Assembly: GCF_000787575.1 (NCBI RefSeq)
Contig: NW_012236511.1
Coordinates: forward strand, 310,001-374,000
Direction of reading: 5' to 3'
DNA length: 64,000 nucleotides
Source of the DNA: Acytostelium subglobosum LB1
Taxonomy: Eukaryota > Evosea > Eumycetozoa > Acytosteliales > Acytosteliaceae
The translations under genes were made by a program, and so were the position numbers. Positions 31,912 to 43,249 of the stretch are shown one piece after another. The notes beneath the pieces were generated by a model. It was not told the DNA's origin. It made no database searches and saw only the letters and a program-made list of their open reading frames with translations. Position 1 is the stretch's first letter. Every line of letters starts with the position of its first letter.

Positions 31912-34900
31912 TTACTTCTTCTGGTACTTCTTCAATTCAAACTTCAGCGAGTCATTCTCATTCTCCATGTCTGCCAGACCCATCTTGGTCTGAATGAACT
32001 TGCCCTCTAAAGACATATACTCTTGCTTCAACGACAGCAACTCCTCATTCGCTTGTTTCTGGAAATGAGATTGAATAATTGATTGATTGTTAGTGATGTG
32101 AAAGAGTGATGAGAGTGGATGGATGAAGTTGTTACCTTTAGATTCTCAATCTCGGCTTGTAGTTGTGCAATCTTGTTGTTGTAGTAGTCGGTGTCTTCCT
32201 CGGACTTGGCAGACTCCAAGGTCTTCTTGAGTAACTCTTGCTCAATATCCTTGTATGCTCTGGCATTGGTCTTCCTATTGGTGTCCGTTATCCTAATCAC
32301 ACCCTTTGGTCTGTAAGGGTTGTTATCCTTTGACTTGTTGCCCATCAATATCTCACAGTTGCCAAGCTCCACGCCCCAAACCAAGTCTGATTGATTGATT
32401 GAGTGAGTGTTAGTCCATGTCTATGTCCGTGTCAATTGATTGATGTACATACCTAGCTTAACCTTCTTGATGCCCTTCTTGATGTTGTCAAAGTCCTCCT
32501 TCTTCTCGTCTAGGGTCTGAACCATCTTGGTGATGAAGCTTTGGATGTCGGGCAACTTGAGGCCAGAGTTGGCACCCTTGGATGCTCCATGTGAACTGCC
32601 CTTCTTCTTGAGAACGAGAACTTGCATGCCTTGGAGTCGAACGTTGACTTCGGCCAGCCAGTCATCAAGCTCAGAGTCGACGGCCACTGTGTTGTTGGCA
32701 TCCTTCTTCTGACGACGACGGTATGTGATCAACATATTAGTGTTGTCTGCTTGACGCGACGGGATGTACTCGTCCTCGGGGACGGGCAGCGGACGCAGTG
32801 TGGTCGATGTGGTCAGCTTGGGATGCTCGATGCCGAGCGCCTCGAACGTGCCAATCTTGAACACGATGCTCTGTCCGTGCTGATTGTTCTGGAGCGCCAC
32901 GCCCATCATCTCAACCTTGAACTCTGTCAGCAGGTTGCCGTCAGACACTGGCGCGTTGGCCACGTCGGTGAAGATCTCCTGCATCTTGGACTTGGGCTCG
33001 AGGAAGTGCTGCAGGGGCAGATGGAAGACGCCCTTCTGTATGCACACATAGACGTTCCAGTGGTACTGCTGCAGAGTCTTCTCCACCTTGTTCTTGATGG
33101 TCAGCGTCTTGTCCATGTTCTGATTCTTCATGATGGCCAATCTCTTCTTGGCCACCGACTTGATCTTTTGGACGCGCGAGTGCATAAGGTCCTTCATGCG
33201 CTCAGGTGACAAGAACTTCTTGCCCACAAAGTCCAAGTACTGTGACTGGTCCTTCGTCATCCTATAGTTAAAGTCTGATGAAATGAATGATAGATCGATC
33301 TTTGGTATCCTCTGTGATTGAATGAATGAGTAAATGATTGATTGGTATCCACAGGGGTGGACGGAACATACCTTCTCATTCAACTGATAGGTTGATCTTG
33401 ATACTCTGAGGTAGAGGCTTATGGATGTTGGCTGAAGGATGGAGCTAGTCACTCCATTCTCAATAATAATACATGATATGTTCTCCATCTTAAACTAAAG
33501 GTGATTGATTGAATGAGTGAGTGGAATGGTCCAGTCGCGGGTCCAAACAGCTCCAAGGTCGCTCGCGCTCAACTGAACACTTACTGAGAATCTGTGGTCG
33601 AGACCGGAAAGAGTGACGGGCTCAGGGACGACGTTGGTGTCAATCATTTGAAGGCCATCGTAGAGGTGTGGTACGGTCTTCCAGTCGGAGTGATTGCGCA
33701 TCATGAATGTGCCAAGCTTGAGCTTCATGGCCACGGCCGTGAAGTCTGGATGCTCAGATGCGTCAGTCTCGGGTATGAACACCACCGTGTCGGAAGCCTT
33801 CAGTACGATCTTGATCTGATTCTTCCAGTTACTGCCCAACTTGAACTTGTTCCTAAACTTGTTCAACTTCTTCTTGCCTGACTCTACCATTGTCCTCTTG
33901 ATGGCGAATGGATCTGTCTGCTTTGTGATGCCACTGCTGCTCCTAACATTGTTGTTGTTGCTTGAGGCTGCGTCGAGAGGGATCTCCAACACACCGTTCT
34001 GGCCTTCCTGACCAGTGGACGCGTCCAACTTGGGATCGATGACCGAGGACGAGGAGCTCGAGTCGCTCTCAGAGTCGGTCTCGGCGTTCTCGGGTGGCAT
34101 GAGGAACGCGATCAACTGCTTCCAGGCCGGGCGGTCGGCCGTCAGCTTGAAGTGGTTGAGGTGCAGGTTAAGCTCGAGTCCGATGAGCGGCTGGAGCGGT
34201 CGGCCATCCGGCGCGACGAGACGCGCCAGTGGGTCGGGGTTATCGTCCGTGCTGATCGGCTTCCTAAAGATGAAGTTGCCCTTGAGCAGGTAGGGTCCCT
34301 GGTAGTGATGGATCTGAATGCGCTCGCTGATGCCGTCCGACGAGATCGAAGTGATCGTCTTGTCGTACTTGCGAAGCGTCTGGGTCTGTGGCGGGATGTC
34401 TTCGTTCTGTCCACAGAGCTCACGACGCACCACACGTCGCTGGAATGATTCCATCTCCTTGACCTGAAGGCTGTTCATCACCACCGACACTATACTCTCG
34501 CGGATTGGCAACGAGTAGATCACTGCGCCATTCTCATCTGTTGGTCTGTAGTTCACGTTTGATGCGGTGAATCCAAAATGTAGTCCATCGCCCTCAAACT
34601 GGAATCCACTGTCATAGCCTGTATCCTGTGTCTGATTGTCCACAAGGTCCAGTCTCCACTTGTCAATGTGGAAGTCATATGTGAAGCTGTGTGTCGCGCG
34701 AGGTTAGTGTAAGGGTTGGAGTTCTAGGGCGAGGGCGAGGGCGAGACTTACTCTGAGTGCTTGGGCACGGGAAGGTCGCCATCTCCGTGCGGGGTCTGTG
34801 GCGTACTGACCTCGGGCGGGTCAACGTTGCTGGAACGCTTGAGGGCTGGCGATGATGATCCGCTTTGCGTGCCAGGCGATGATGTGCCACTTGTCGAGGC

Positions 34901-35948
34901 GGGCGTAGATGATGAGGATGCCGAAGATGTCTTCTTGTGCTTCTTGGAGGCAGACTTCTCCCTCTTGGCAACAGCCTTGGGGTCTTCCAATGCGATAGGT
35001 GGGGGTGCATGACGCGCCAGTATCGTCTGGAATGTTGCTACCAACTCCGATATCAAGTGCCACTGTGACAAACTCCAGTTCAACTGCAAGAATCCAAGCA
35101 GTACCTCCACCTTTGCACTCAACTGTATCCAATCCTTGCTTCTCCTCTTGGATGAGAACTACATTGTTGATTGATTGATTGATTGATTGAGTGAGTGGAA
35201 TAGTTCCAATGATTGATTGAGTGAGTGGAAGAGTCTACATACCAACACCTTGAGAGGGATGTTGTCGATGACACTGTAGGTCATGCCGCCCATGTCTTGA
35301 ATCTTGATTGAGATTGACTTGGCAGTGATCAGTTTGAAGAGTGACTCGGTGCCCTGCTCCTTATCGACCGACTTGATCGAGGAGAGGTCGCCCGGTTGGA
35401 AGTTTGAGTTGGTCGACTGAACCAACACATCCTCCACGTCCACAATCAATGTCTCTCCGCGCATTGTCGACACAGACAAGTTCATCCTCTTCACTTCCAC
35501 CATCATATTCTCAGTGACCTCATTCCTCTTATTCTTATTCTTCTTCTTGAACCTGGTTGGTTGGTTGGTGATCATGTGATTGGTCAGTTGGTGATCGATC
35601 ACTCTCACTTTGATCAATCAATCAAACATACTTCTTTAACTGTGGCTGCATTGGCTCGATTGTTTCGGGCTCTTTGAGTTGGACGGTGATGGTGTTCATG
35701 GCCATTGTGATGGGCTCCTTCTTGTAGGAGGTCCATGGCACGCGGGCAGTGAGTGTGTCACAGCGAGCTAGTGTAACGCGTAGTTGTGGTGGCAAGAGTA
35801 GTAGCTCCTGGATGACATTCTCATTGAGTTGGAGGTCGACCAACTGACCCTCTCCCTTCAACAATGACAATGAGAAGTTATCCGGTGTGAAGTTCTTGAT
35901 GAACAACTTCAAGTACTTCTTCATCACCTTTAGTACTATTGCCTCCAT
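31912..35948 (-). CDS. BLTP3/SHIP164-like bridge lipid-transfer protein (chorein N terminus)
   Basis: A predicted rod-like lipid-transfer protein of 1,171 residues acting at membrane contacts. Eight exons keep phase: 35632-35948, 35243-35552, 34752-35158, 33585-34686, 33372-33494, 32453-33311, 32136-32386 and 31912-32058. The chorein-type N terminus is clear: IKNFTPDNFSLSLLKGEGQL and ARVPWTSYKKEPI. The pattern agrees with UHRF1BP1 and UHRF1BP1L (BLTP3A/B, SHIP164) rather than full-length VPS13, as does the length (about 1,170 against 1,400-1,460 in humans). The middle contains FIFRKPIST and GLELNLHLNHFKLTADRPAW, in keeping with repeating beta-groove units. Ser-rich inserts lie near residues 290-345. 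The last 100 residues form a coiled coil (KQANEELLSLKQEYMSLEGK), also typical of this family. BLTP3 proteins work on endosome-related membranes with Rab GTPases. Confidence 0.85.
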
Positions 35949-36564
35949 CTTATATCTTCTTCTTGTGATTGATCAATCAAAAGCAATCGAGTTCAATCCA
36001 AATCAATCCAAAGGTACTACTACACTGTGATGATGAACAAGTATATGTATATGTATAGATAATGAGAAAAGATATATGATATGATTTGTAATGTGATGTA
36101 TTTTGAATGATTAATAGTGTGTGTTGATGATCATCACACTTTGAGTGCACATTGATTGATCAACCCCCTCAACAACCCCGTTTTGAAAGTTCATGCGAAT
36201 GCCTGGTCTTCCTCATTAACTCAAGTTCCGAGACCTCGTTGTTGTCTTTGCATTGCACTCCAATTATAACTTTGTATCTTATATACTTTTTCATAACATA
36301 ACTTGTTAATCAATCATTCAATCATTCAATCATTCAATCACAAATATGAGATAAAGTAAAGTTAGATAAGAAGAAGAATTAAGAAGATGATGTTAAGAAG
36401 TTAAGAAGTATTAAGAATATGACTCTCAACCAACTCTCTCGAATCATGTGATATATATAACTGAATGAAGGTGTCAACGATCGTTGTTGTTTATACAAAC
36501 AAACATTAGCATACATCAAGTATTCTCAAGATTGATCGATGTTCTTAACACTCAAGGCACGAAC

Positions 36565-36583
36565 TTAAGAACGTAGTTCTTAA
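36565..36583. promoter_or_regulatory. Perfect palindrome TTAAGAAC-gta-GTTCTTAA
   Basis: Two 8-base arms separated by three bases form an exact inverted repeat upstream of the quinone oxidoreductase gene. A half-site GTTCTTAA also occurs at 36541-36548. The geometry (AGAAC-N3-GTTCT) suits a dimeric transcription factor; this is an inference from sequence alone. Confidence 0.45.
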
Positions 36584-36601
36584 ACGATCTCAAAATGGCT
36601 G

Positions 36602-36614
36602 GTTCTCAAAGAAC
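36602..36614. promoter_or_regulatory. Inverted half-site pair GTTCT-caa-AGAAC
   Basis: The same pentamers as in the 36565-36583 palindrome, with the same three-base spacing but the opposite orientation, lie 18 bases further on. The pair may form a composite operator for the downstream gene. Confidence 0.4.
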
Positions 36615-36878
36615 ACACGTTCATGTTTGACATGATTGGATCACGTAACTCAATCACTCTGCCGTCCATGTTTAAGAATCAAAAAGAAGGACCTGATCCC
36701 AACCCAAATGTTTAAACCATCGAGTCAACTCTGGTCAATGGTTGGTCTTCAATCAATATCAACATGTTGGTCAAACATTATAAATAAGGTCCTTCAACTC
36801 ATTCATTCAATCAATCAATCAAATATCCAATTCAATCAATCAATTATCCAAACAATTATCCAATCAATTCCATTAATA

Positions 36879-37883
36879 ATGTCAACAACAACAACAACTA
36901 AATCAGTATTATTCAATGAGTTTGGTGATGCCGACAAACTTTATGTTGGCCAAGTTCCAATTCAATTGCCAAAGAAGGGCGAGGTTGCCGTGAAGGTGGC
37001 CGCAATAGGCCTGAACCGTGCAGAGGTGTTATATAGGACCGGTAAATATTTGGATAGACCAGCAAGCTATCCAGCATCATTGGGTTACGAGGCTGCCGGT
37101 GTGGTCGAGTCTGTGGGCGAGGGCGTTGTCAACTTCAAGGTGGGCGACCGCGTTGCCGTACTGGTCAACACACAACAATCAAGACATCCCTCCAACAAGG
37201 TGCACGCAGTCTTCCCCGAGAACTCCCTGGTGCACATCGATGAAGGCCAGTCCAATGTCGAAGCCGCCAGCGTGTGGATGGCCTACCTCACCGCGTACTT
37301 TGCCCTCGTGGACATCTCCAACCTCACCGCCGGCCAGACAATCGTGATCACCGCCGCCAGCAGCTCGACCGGTCTGGCCGCCATCCAGCTTGCACGAGCA
37401 CTTGGCGCGACAGTCATCGCGACCAGTCGCACAAGCACCAAGAAGCAGCGCCTGTTGGACTTTGGCGCGCACCACTTTATCGCCACGGGCGAGGAGGATG
37501 TCGAGCAGCGCATCCTCGAGCTGACCAATGGAGTTGGCGCCAACTTGATCTACGACCCCGTTGGAGGCCCTCTGGTCACCAAGCTCGTGTCAGCCATTGC
37601 CTTGAGGGGCACCTTCGTCCTGTACGGTCTGTTGTCTCCAGAGCCCACGCCCTTCCCCATCCTGCAAGTCATGTCCAAGTATATCAACTTCAAGGGATAC
37701 ATCTTGTTTGAGTTCACCACTGATGAGGCTGCATTGACTCGCGCCACCACCTATCTCCGCCAACACTTTTCAAAATACCAATCCATTGTTGGCAAGGTGT
37801 TCAAAGGTATCGAGGCCACACCAGCAGCCCACGTCTACCTTGATGAGAAGGACTTGTTTGGCAAGGTCATCGTTGAGTTCTAA
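36879..37883 (+). CDS. Zinc-independent quinone oxidoreductase (medium-chain dehydrogenase family)
   Basis: A cytosolic NADPH-dependent oxidoreductase of 334 residues from the MDR superfamily, quinone reductase branch. It has a single exon; the ATG at 36879 follows an A/T-rich context and opens a Thr-rich MSTTTTTKSV. The catalytic half contains GLNRAEVLYRTGKYL, LGYEAAGVVESVGEGV and FKVGDRVAV. The nucleotide-binding half has ITAASSSTGLAAIQLARALGA and TSRTSTKKQRLLDFGA. Zinc-ligand cysteines of the alcohol dehydrogenases are missing, so it should be zinc-independent. The length is standard for the group (320-340). Likely substrates are quinones or reactive alkenals. Palindromic sites upstream hint at inducible control. 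A promoterless in-frame extension upstream of the ATG is ignored because it is TCAA-repeat sequence. Confidence 0.9.
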   Translation: MSTTTTTKSVLFNEFGDADKLYVGQVPIQLPKKGEVAVKVAAIGLNRAEVLYRTGKYLDRPASYPASLGYEAAGVVESVGEGVVNFKVGDRVAVLVNTQQSRHPSNKVHAVFPENSLVHIDEGQSNVEAASVWMAYLTAYFALVDISNLTAGQTIVITAASSSTGLAAIQLARALGATVIATSRTSTKKQRLLDFGAHHFIATGEEDVEQRILELTNGVGANLIYDPVGGPLVTKLVSAIALRGTFVLYGLLSPEPTPFPILQVMSKYINFKGYILFEFTTDEAALTRATTYLRQHFSKYQSIVGKVFKGIEATPAAHVYLDEKDLFGKVIVEF

Positions 37884-38808
37884 AGTACTTTAGTCGTTTC
37901 CTCCTCCTTTGTAGTATACATAACATTATAATAAATATTGGTAATCATTCAGTCAATTCCACTTATAAGGTTGGACATGTTTGATTAGTATGTGTGAGTG
38001 TGGGTATGTGATTGATTGGAATGATTCCAGGTGTGAGTGTTTGAGTGACCAAGTGATTGATCTGGAACCAACAATCAATCATTGAATCATCCATCCTTTA
38101 TTACTTTACCTTGGATCAATTAATCAATCCAGTTGTAGTTTAGAACTTGCAAGATTAACAAGTCCAACTCTCTTGCCCCCTTGCCCTCCCGCCCTCATCA
38201 CGTGTCATATTATCATGTAGCTGTACAATACATAAGTTACATTACATGTATCTACAACTACTAAGTTTAGGGCAATAAGTTAGGGATAGTGTTGGAACCT
38301 CACTAGATCACTCACTCACTGTTATTGACCGACCCAATCAGACATTCATGCCTTGTCTAGTGATCAAGTTCATTCAATCTATGATCTGTTGGTATGGCTC
38401 CAAAGTGATCAATAGAATGGCTTCAAGTTAACTAATCCGGTCTCCAGTCTCAGAGTCGTTCGGATGATTTATTTGAATTTCAACTTGTTTGATGGGACCT
38501 AAAACGAATGTTTGAGTGATCCGAGTTGTTTTGATTGAGTGAGTGGGGAGGGCATGGGGATGGAGTCATTCATTCAAAGTCGACCAAGGTGTTACACTTG
38601 TGGATATTTATGGCAACAATGAATGGACACTTGTAAAGAGATAGATGGTCCAATTCAACACCAATAATGTGGAGCCATTCGTCTGAATCCCTGCAAAGAT
38701 CTATTCAACTTGACCTTCTAAGCCTTCTAATATCCAATCATATAAATACAACAACGATGTAATTGTATTCATAATGTTAAACAAATATAACAAATAAAGA
38801 TAACAAAG
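37884..38808. other. Intergenic spacer
   Basis: The 3' flank of the oxidoreductase (AATAAA at about 37931), short TCAA repeats and an AT-rich upstream region of the next gene. I see no gene or RNA structure here. Confidence 0.5.
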
Positions 38809-41205
38809 ATGATCAAAGTATGTATATCCTGGAACTATTCCAGCCTCAGCCCTAGCCCTCGCCCCCGCTCACACTCCCGTACTCAAACATACTTTAGCAC
38901 CACATTTACACAGCTTTGCTTGTCACTCTTGCAATGATCTGCATGACCAGGTCAGTGATGGGAGGCATGCTTGTGCAAAGCTATGATGGACCTGTCAGCA
39001 GCGCAGAGTTAACATCATTCTTGAATTACTTGCCATCGTTGGTGCCAGACCCCGACAACATTGACAATGGCTGGGCCCAACATGACAGTGGCGAAGCGAT
39101 GAAGGCCATGGGCCTCGTCTACGAGATCTCCCAGAACGTCGGCATCCTGGCCCAGATGGTCAGGTTCTGCGACGCCCTGCTCTCCCAGCGCAATGACCTG
39201 GCGCCCGCCCCCGTCGGCCAGAACGTCTGCTGGACCAACCGCATCGACCCCATCTGGCCCAACGTGCCTGCCAACGAAACTCGCGCCGACGGCACTGGTG
39301 GCGAGCAAGGTGATCCGGTCGGACACTTGGCATACACTGCGCGTCTGATCCTCCAGTCGCCCGCCATCTGGAGCACAGTCGTCTCCATTGGCGACCCCCG
39401 CGGCTACGGCGCAACCTACCTGCAGCGCGCCAAGACATACATCCAAGGTGCGGAAGTTGCCGTCTTTGGCCACATCCTGCGCTCCCAACTCGACATGTCG
39501 CGTAACAATCAAATGTGGTTCAGCGCCCCCAACCCATACAAGGGAGGCACGCCAGTGCCCTGGAACCAAGTGATGATGTTCACCTACGCCTTCCAGAACT
39601 TGGCCACTGCCCACGATATCCTGGGCGTGAACCAGACTCGCGCCAACTACTACCGCAACATCGTCCAAGTCAACATGGACTGGTTCTTCTCCACTGGTGT
39701 CAAGCGCATCACTGACGCCAAGGGCAACCCCGCATACACCTGGGGCTACTCACTCCCCAGCACTGATGGCGAGGACGTCAACCACGGCAACTTGGACTTT
39801 GCAGGACTGTACCGCGCTTACCTCACGGGCGAGTACACTGGCATCACTCCCGCCTCGCTCACCCCCATCGCCAACACATACGTGGACATTGTCATGCGTG
39901 GTCCAGGCGACTACGCCGGCAAGTTCAACGGACAGGATGGCAGCGGCAACGCATCGCCAACCAACTATGTTCGCTCGCCATACTTCTCGCTGGCCGAGTT
40001 TAGACCCGACGCCTACTCACAAATGATGGCCGACGGTCGCATCAAGTTGGGCAGCACCAGCAACACCCGGATGGACGTTGTTGGCCGCCTGTTCTTCTGC
40101 AGGAACAGGAGATACCAGAGCTACACCGTGTCAGCCGTGGCTGTTAGTGGCCAGACCAACACCTACAATGTGGGTGTGAGTGCCAAGGGTGCCTGGGCCT
40201 CGCAGGTCACTTTCAACCTCACCGGCCTGCCCGCTGGCGTCTCGCCATCATGGTCCAACGGCAACAAGGTCACTGGCAGCGGCTCGACGGTCCTCACACT
40301 CACCGCCTCGGGCTCGACCCCATCTGGTACATACTCAGTCACAGTCCGCGGCTGGGCTTGGGGCCAGGTCGTCCAGGTCGCCACAATCTCACTCGTTGTC
40401 CAGAAGCAGGTGGCCATGCCAACACTCAGCCTGGCCAGCGGCACATACATCGCCGCTCAATCAGTATCAATCAGCACATCAGAGAGTGGAGCGACCATTC
40501 GCTACACCCTCGATGGAACCACACCGTCCGCCACCAATGGCGTGACCTACAGCGCAGCGTTTAGCGTCGCCACCACCGCCACACTCAAGGCAATTGTTAC
40601 CAAGTCTGGCGCCAACAGTGCCGTCGCCACTGCCACCTACACAATCAAAAAGATGGTCTCGACTGACGTTGGCACTGTCGCACTTGCCGGCTCGACCAGC
40701 CTCACCGGCGCTGGTATCACAGTCACAGTGGCTGCCAGTGGTGCCGACATCTACACTGCCGCCGACCAGTTCCGCTACAGCTACGTGTCTGCCTCATCCA
40801 GTGGAAGCGAGTCGATCTCAGCTCGCGTCGTCTCTCAGACCAACACCAACGTTTGGGCCCAAGGCCGGAGTCATGTTCCGTGAGAACACTGCCGCTGGCG
40901 CCGTCAACATTGGCGTGTACATCACACCTGGCAAGGGCGCCAGTCTCCAATACAGGAATGGCACCAACATCCTGGCCTCGAACGGTCCCAACACAGTCGG
41001 CCCAGTTGCCCCATACTACGTTCGTCTGGACAAGTCACAATCCCAGTACACTGGCTACATCTCTGACGATGGCATTACCTGGACCATCATCGGTGGACCC
41101 TACACCCTGGGCACATCCGCATCATCCATCACCAAAGGTCTTGCTGTCAGCAGTCACAACAATGCAGCCCTCTGCACTGCCGTGTTTGACAATATCATAG
41201 TCTAA
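38809..41205 (+). CDS. Secreted multidomain protein with chitobiase-C-like and ConA-like domains (one frame break)
   Basis: A secreted protein of about 771 residues in a small exon (38809-38817) plus a long one (38898-41205). The join supplies a signal peptide (MIKHHIYTALLVTLAMI...). Residues about 30-400 form a helical domain, Trp/Asn-rich, with NGWAQHDSGEAMKAMG and WGYSLPSTDGEDVNHGN; I do not recognise it, but it resembles alpha/alpha-barrel polysaccharide-active enzymes. An Ig/Fn3-like module follows (about 405-520), then a chitobiase/hexosaminidase C-terminal-type module (ATIRYTLDGTTPSATNG), then a concanavalin-like module (VMFRENTAAGAVNIGVYI). At 40858-40860 one extra C breaks the frame; removing it restores WAKAG and reading to a stop at 41203. 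Domain types are common in bacteria and the exon is unusually GC-rich, so ancient transfer is possible. A role in polysaccharide binding or breakdown is likely. Confidence 0.75.
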
Positions 41206-41914
41206 GTATGGTATTAGGTCGGTATTGATTGATTGTGTGATCAATCAATCACATTCATTCAATCATTCAATCAATCCAATAAAGTATGGTACCATTCATT
41301 TGAATGGCCAGTGTATCCTTCCTTCCAACCCAGTTGTTGTTGTTGTTGCCAGGTGTTAGTGTTGCCAGTGATGTTGGTGCACTTCATTCAATCACACAAG
41401 TGAGGAGATGGCGATGAGGTGCGCGCAATCAATCATCCAAGACCAGGACCGCACTCACCTCGATGACCAGGCATTTGCTTGTTTTTTGAAAAGGTGTGTG
41501 TGATGCAATTGCCCTGGTTCCAAAGTGTGTTTCGTGCAAGCCTTCGATGACTTATGAATGAGTTGCAACTGGGGAGGGGAACTGTTTGTTTGGGTGAATG
41601 AATGTGAATGAACCAGGTTCACATCGGACCAGACCTGACCCTAAAATACCCTGTCTAGGCTAGTAAGCCCGAAATATCCTTATTTACAAATCCAATAATA
41701 CGTCACCCTTTGCTCGGCTTCCCAACTCTGGATGGATCATGTCATATCCCCCCGAGTAGTCTGTGTGTTGGCATTGGTAGTCTTAAGTCTGGGGGTGTCT
41801 GAAGGCATTCATTCAAATTGACCTTCAAGATCTGCTGCTACATTCATTCATTCATTCACTTCTACTCAACTTGATTGAAACAGATATATATATACATTCA
41901 TATACATTCATAAG
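41206..41914. other. Intergenic spacer
   Basis: TCAA and CATT repeats, AATAAA at about 41278 behind the multidomain gene, and an AT-rich TATA-like stretch at 41883-41892 ahead of the next gene. Nothing else is supported. Confidence 0.5.
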
Positions 41915-42712
41915 ATGTTCAACACAAAGTATTTCTTGTTCTTCTTTGCTGCCTTGTTGGTCATTGCCTCGGCTCAAGACCACCGTTGCTCAAACACCCC
42001 AGGTTACCAATCATGGTTCCAAATGACCTCCTTCAATGCCATGTTCCCATCTGGCTCTGGCTCGAACGTTGCACTCTCATTCTTTGAGGGTATGTATATT
42101 GATTGATTGATTGATCGATCCAACATGATACTCATACTCATACTCATACTCAAACTCAAACTCAAACTCAATCAATCAATCAAATATATTATAATAGAGG
42201 GTAACTCAACTATTGACTTCCATGGACAGAGAGAGAGAAGCGACTACAGGATCGTGATGACTGAGGGTGTTGTTGAGGGTTCAATCTGGTTGTTTGGAAA
42301 GACTAGCGAGATGTACGTTCTCCAGGCTGGTCAGTGCACCAAGATGCCACTGAACTTCCCAGTGCCAGACGGATTCCCCATCGGACCAAACAACTACATT
42401 GGCAACACCAGACTCGGCCAGTTCTTTGTCGAGGCCTACTTCCTCACCGACCAATCGCCATCGACCGCCCTCAACCAGACCATCTACTACGACGAGAAGT
42501 CCTGCTCGGTCGTCTCCTCGTTTGCCGTCAATGCCGACCCCGCCACCCCAGGCAACAGCATCATGAACTTCTTCAACTTTGAGGACCGTTTCCACGAGTC
42601 TTCATTCGATCTCCCAGCCGCCTGCACCCAGACCCGCGCTGTCCTCCACCGCAGACACCAGCAGATCGTCCTCCCCAACCACATCCACATGCTCTTTGGT
42701 GCTAGATTCTAA
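41915..42712 (+). CDS. Small secreted ependymin-like protein
   Basis: A secreted protein of 229 residues. Exons are 41915-42089 and 42198-42712, with the ATG in an A-rich context. A clear signal peptide (FLFFFAALLVIASAQ, cleavage near residue 20) is followed by a beta-rich domain with spaced cysteines: HRCSNTP, GQCTKM, KSCSVV and AACTQT. The arrangement, including the YVLQAGQCTKMPL segment and the length, resembles ependymin-related proteins, which bind hydrophobic ligands or act in the extracellular matrix and lysosome. Potential N-glycosylation sites are present (NST, NQT). The last third has strong codon bias, which suggests high expression. The intron contains both GATT and AATC repeats, so it may fold on itself. 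The family call is tentative; secretion is secure. Confidence 0.6.
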
Positions 42713-43249
42713 AACATCCCTCTATCCTCCCTCCCCCCTAGGCAATCAATGTTGTTTCTGTTACCATGCTAGTAGCCTTGCAGGCCAACCCTTTGGTCAC
42801 CTTGATATCTTGATATAGTTTACCAAAATAAAGTGAAGACATTCAATTAATCCAATCAGTGATTCAATCAATCAATCAATCGACCAACCAATCAATCAAT
42901 CTATTGAACCTTGATAGAGAATGAATGAATGAAGTCCTTTTGAACCATCACTTGTATTGGATGTTGGCAAGGCAAGGTCGTTCACTGATTCTACCTCTGG
43001 ACATTGATGATGCCAGACGCCAGATTTATCCAAATTAGGTATTGTTCAATTCAATCACTACACTCACTCACACACCACTCTACAACCACAACACTCTTGG
43101 GGGTCGCATGATCAACAACCCCAACTAAACATACCCCACCACGACTCAACCTCAGATTAATGACTCTGTTCAAGTTCATTCATTCATCTTCAAATCATAC
43201 CATACATATAATAAATATCTCTAATATAGATAATAGATAAGCTTAAGCA
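42713..43249. other. Intergenic spacer
   Basis: AATAAA at about 42825 ends the preceding gene; TCAA repeats, CA-rich patches and an AT-rich promoter-like stretch follow. No coding or RNA gene is seen. Confidence 0.5.

Larger units (their letters stand above)
35949..36878. other. Divergent promoter region of the lipid-transfer and oxidoreductase genes
   Basis: AT-rich on the left, then a cluster of GTTCT/AGAAC half-sites about 260-340 bases upstream of the oxidoreductase start, then TCAA repeats up to the start codon. No further gene is evident. Confidence 0.5.
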
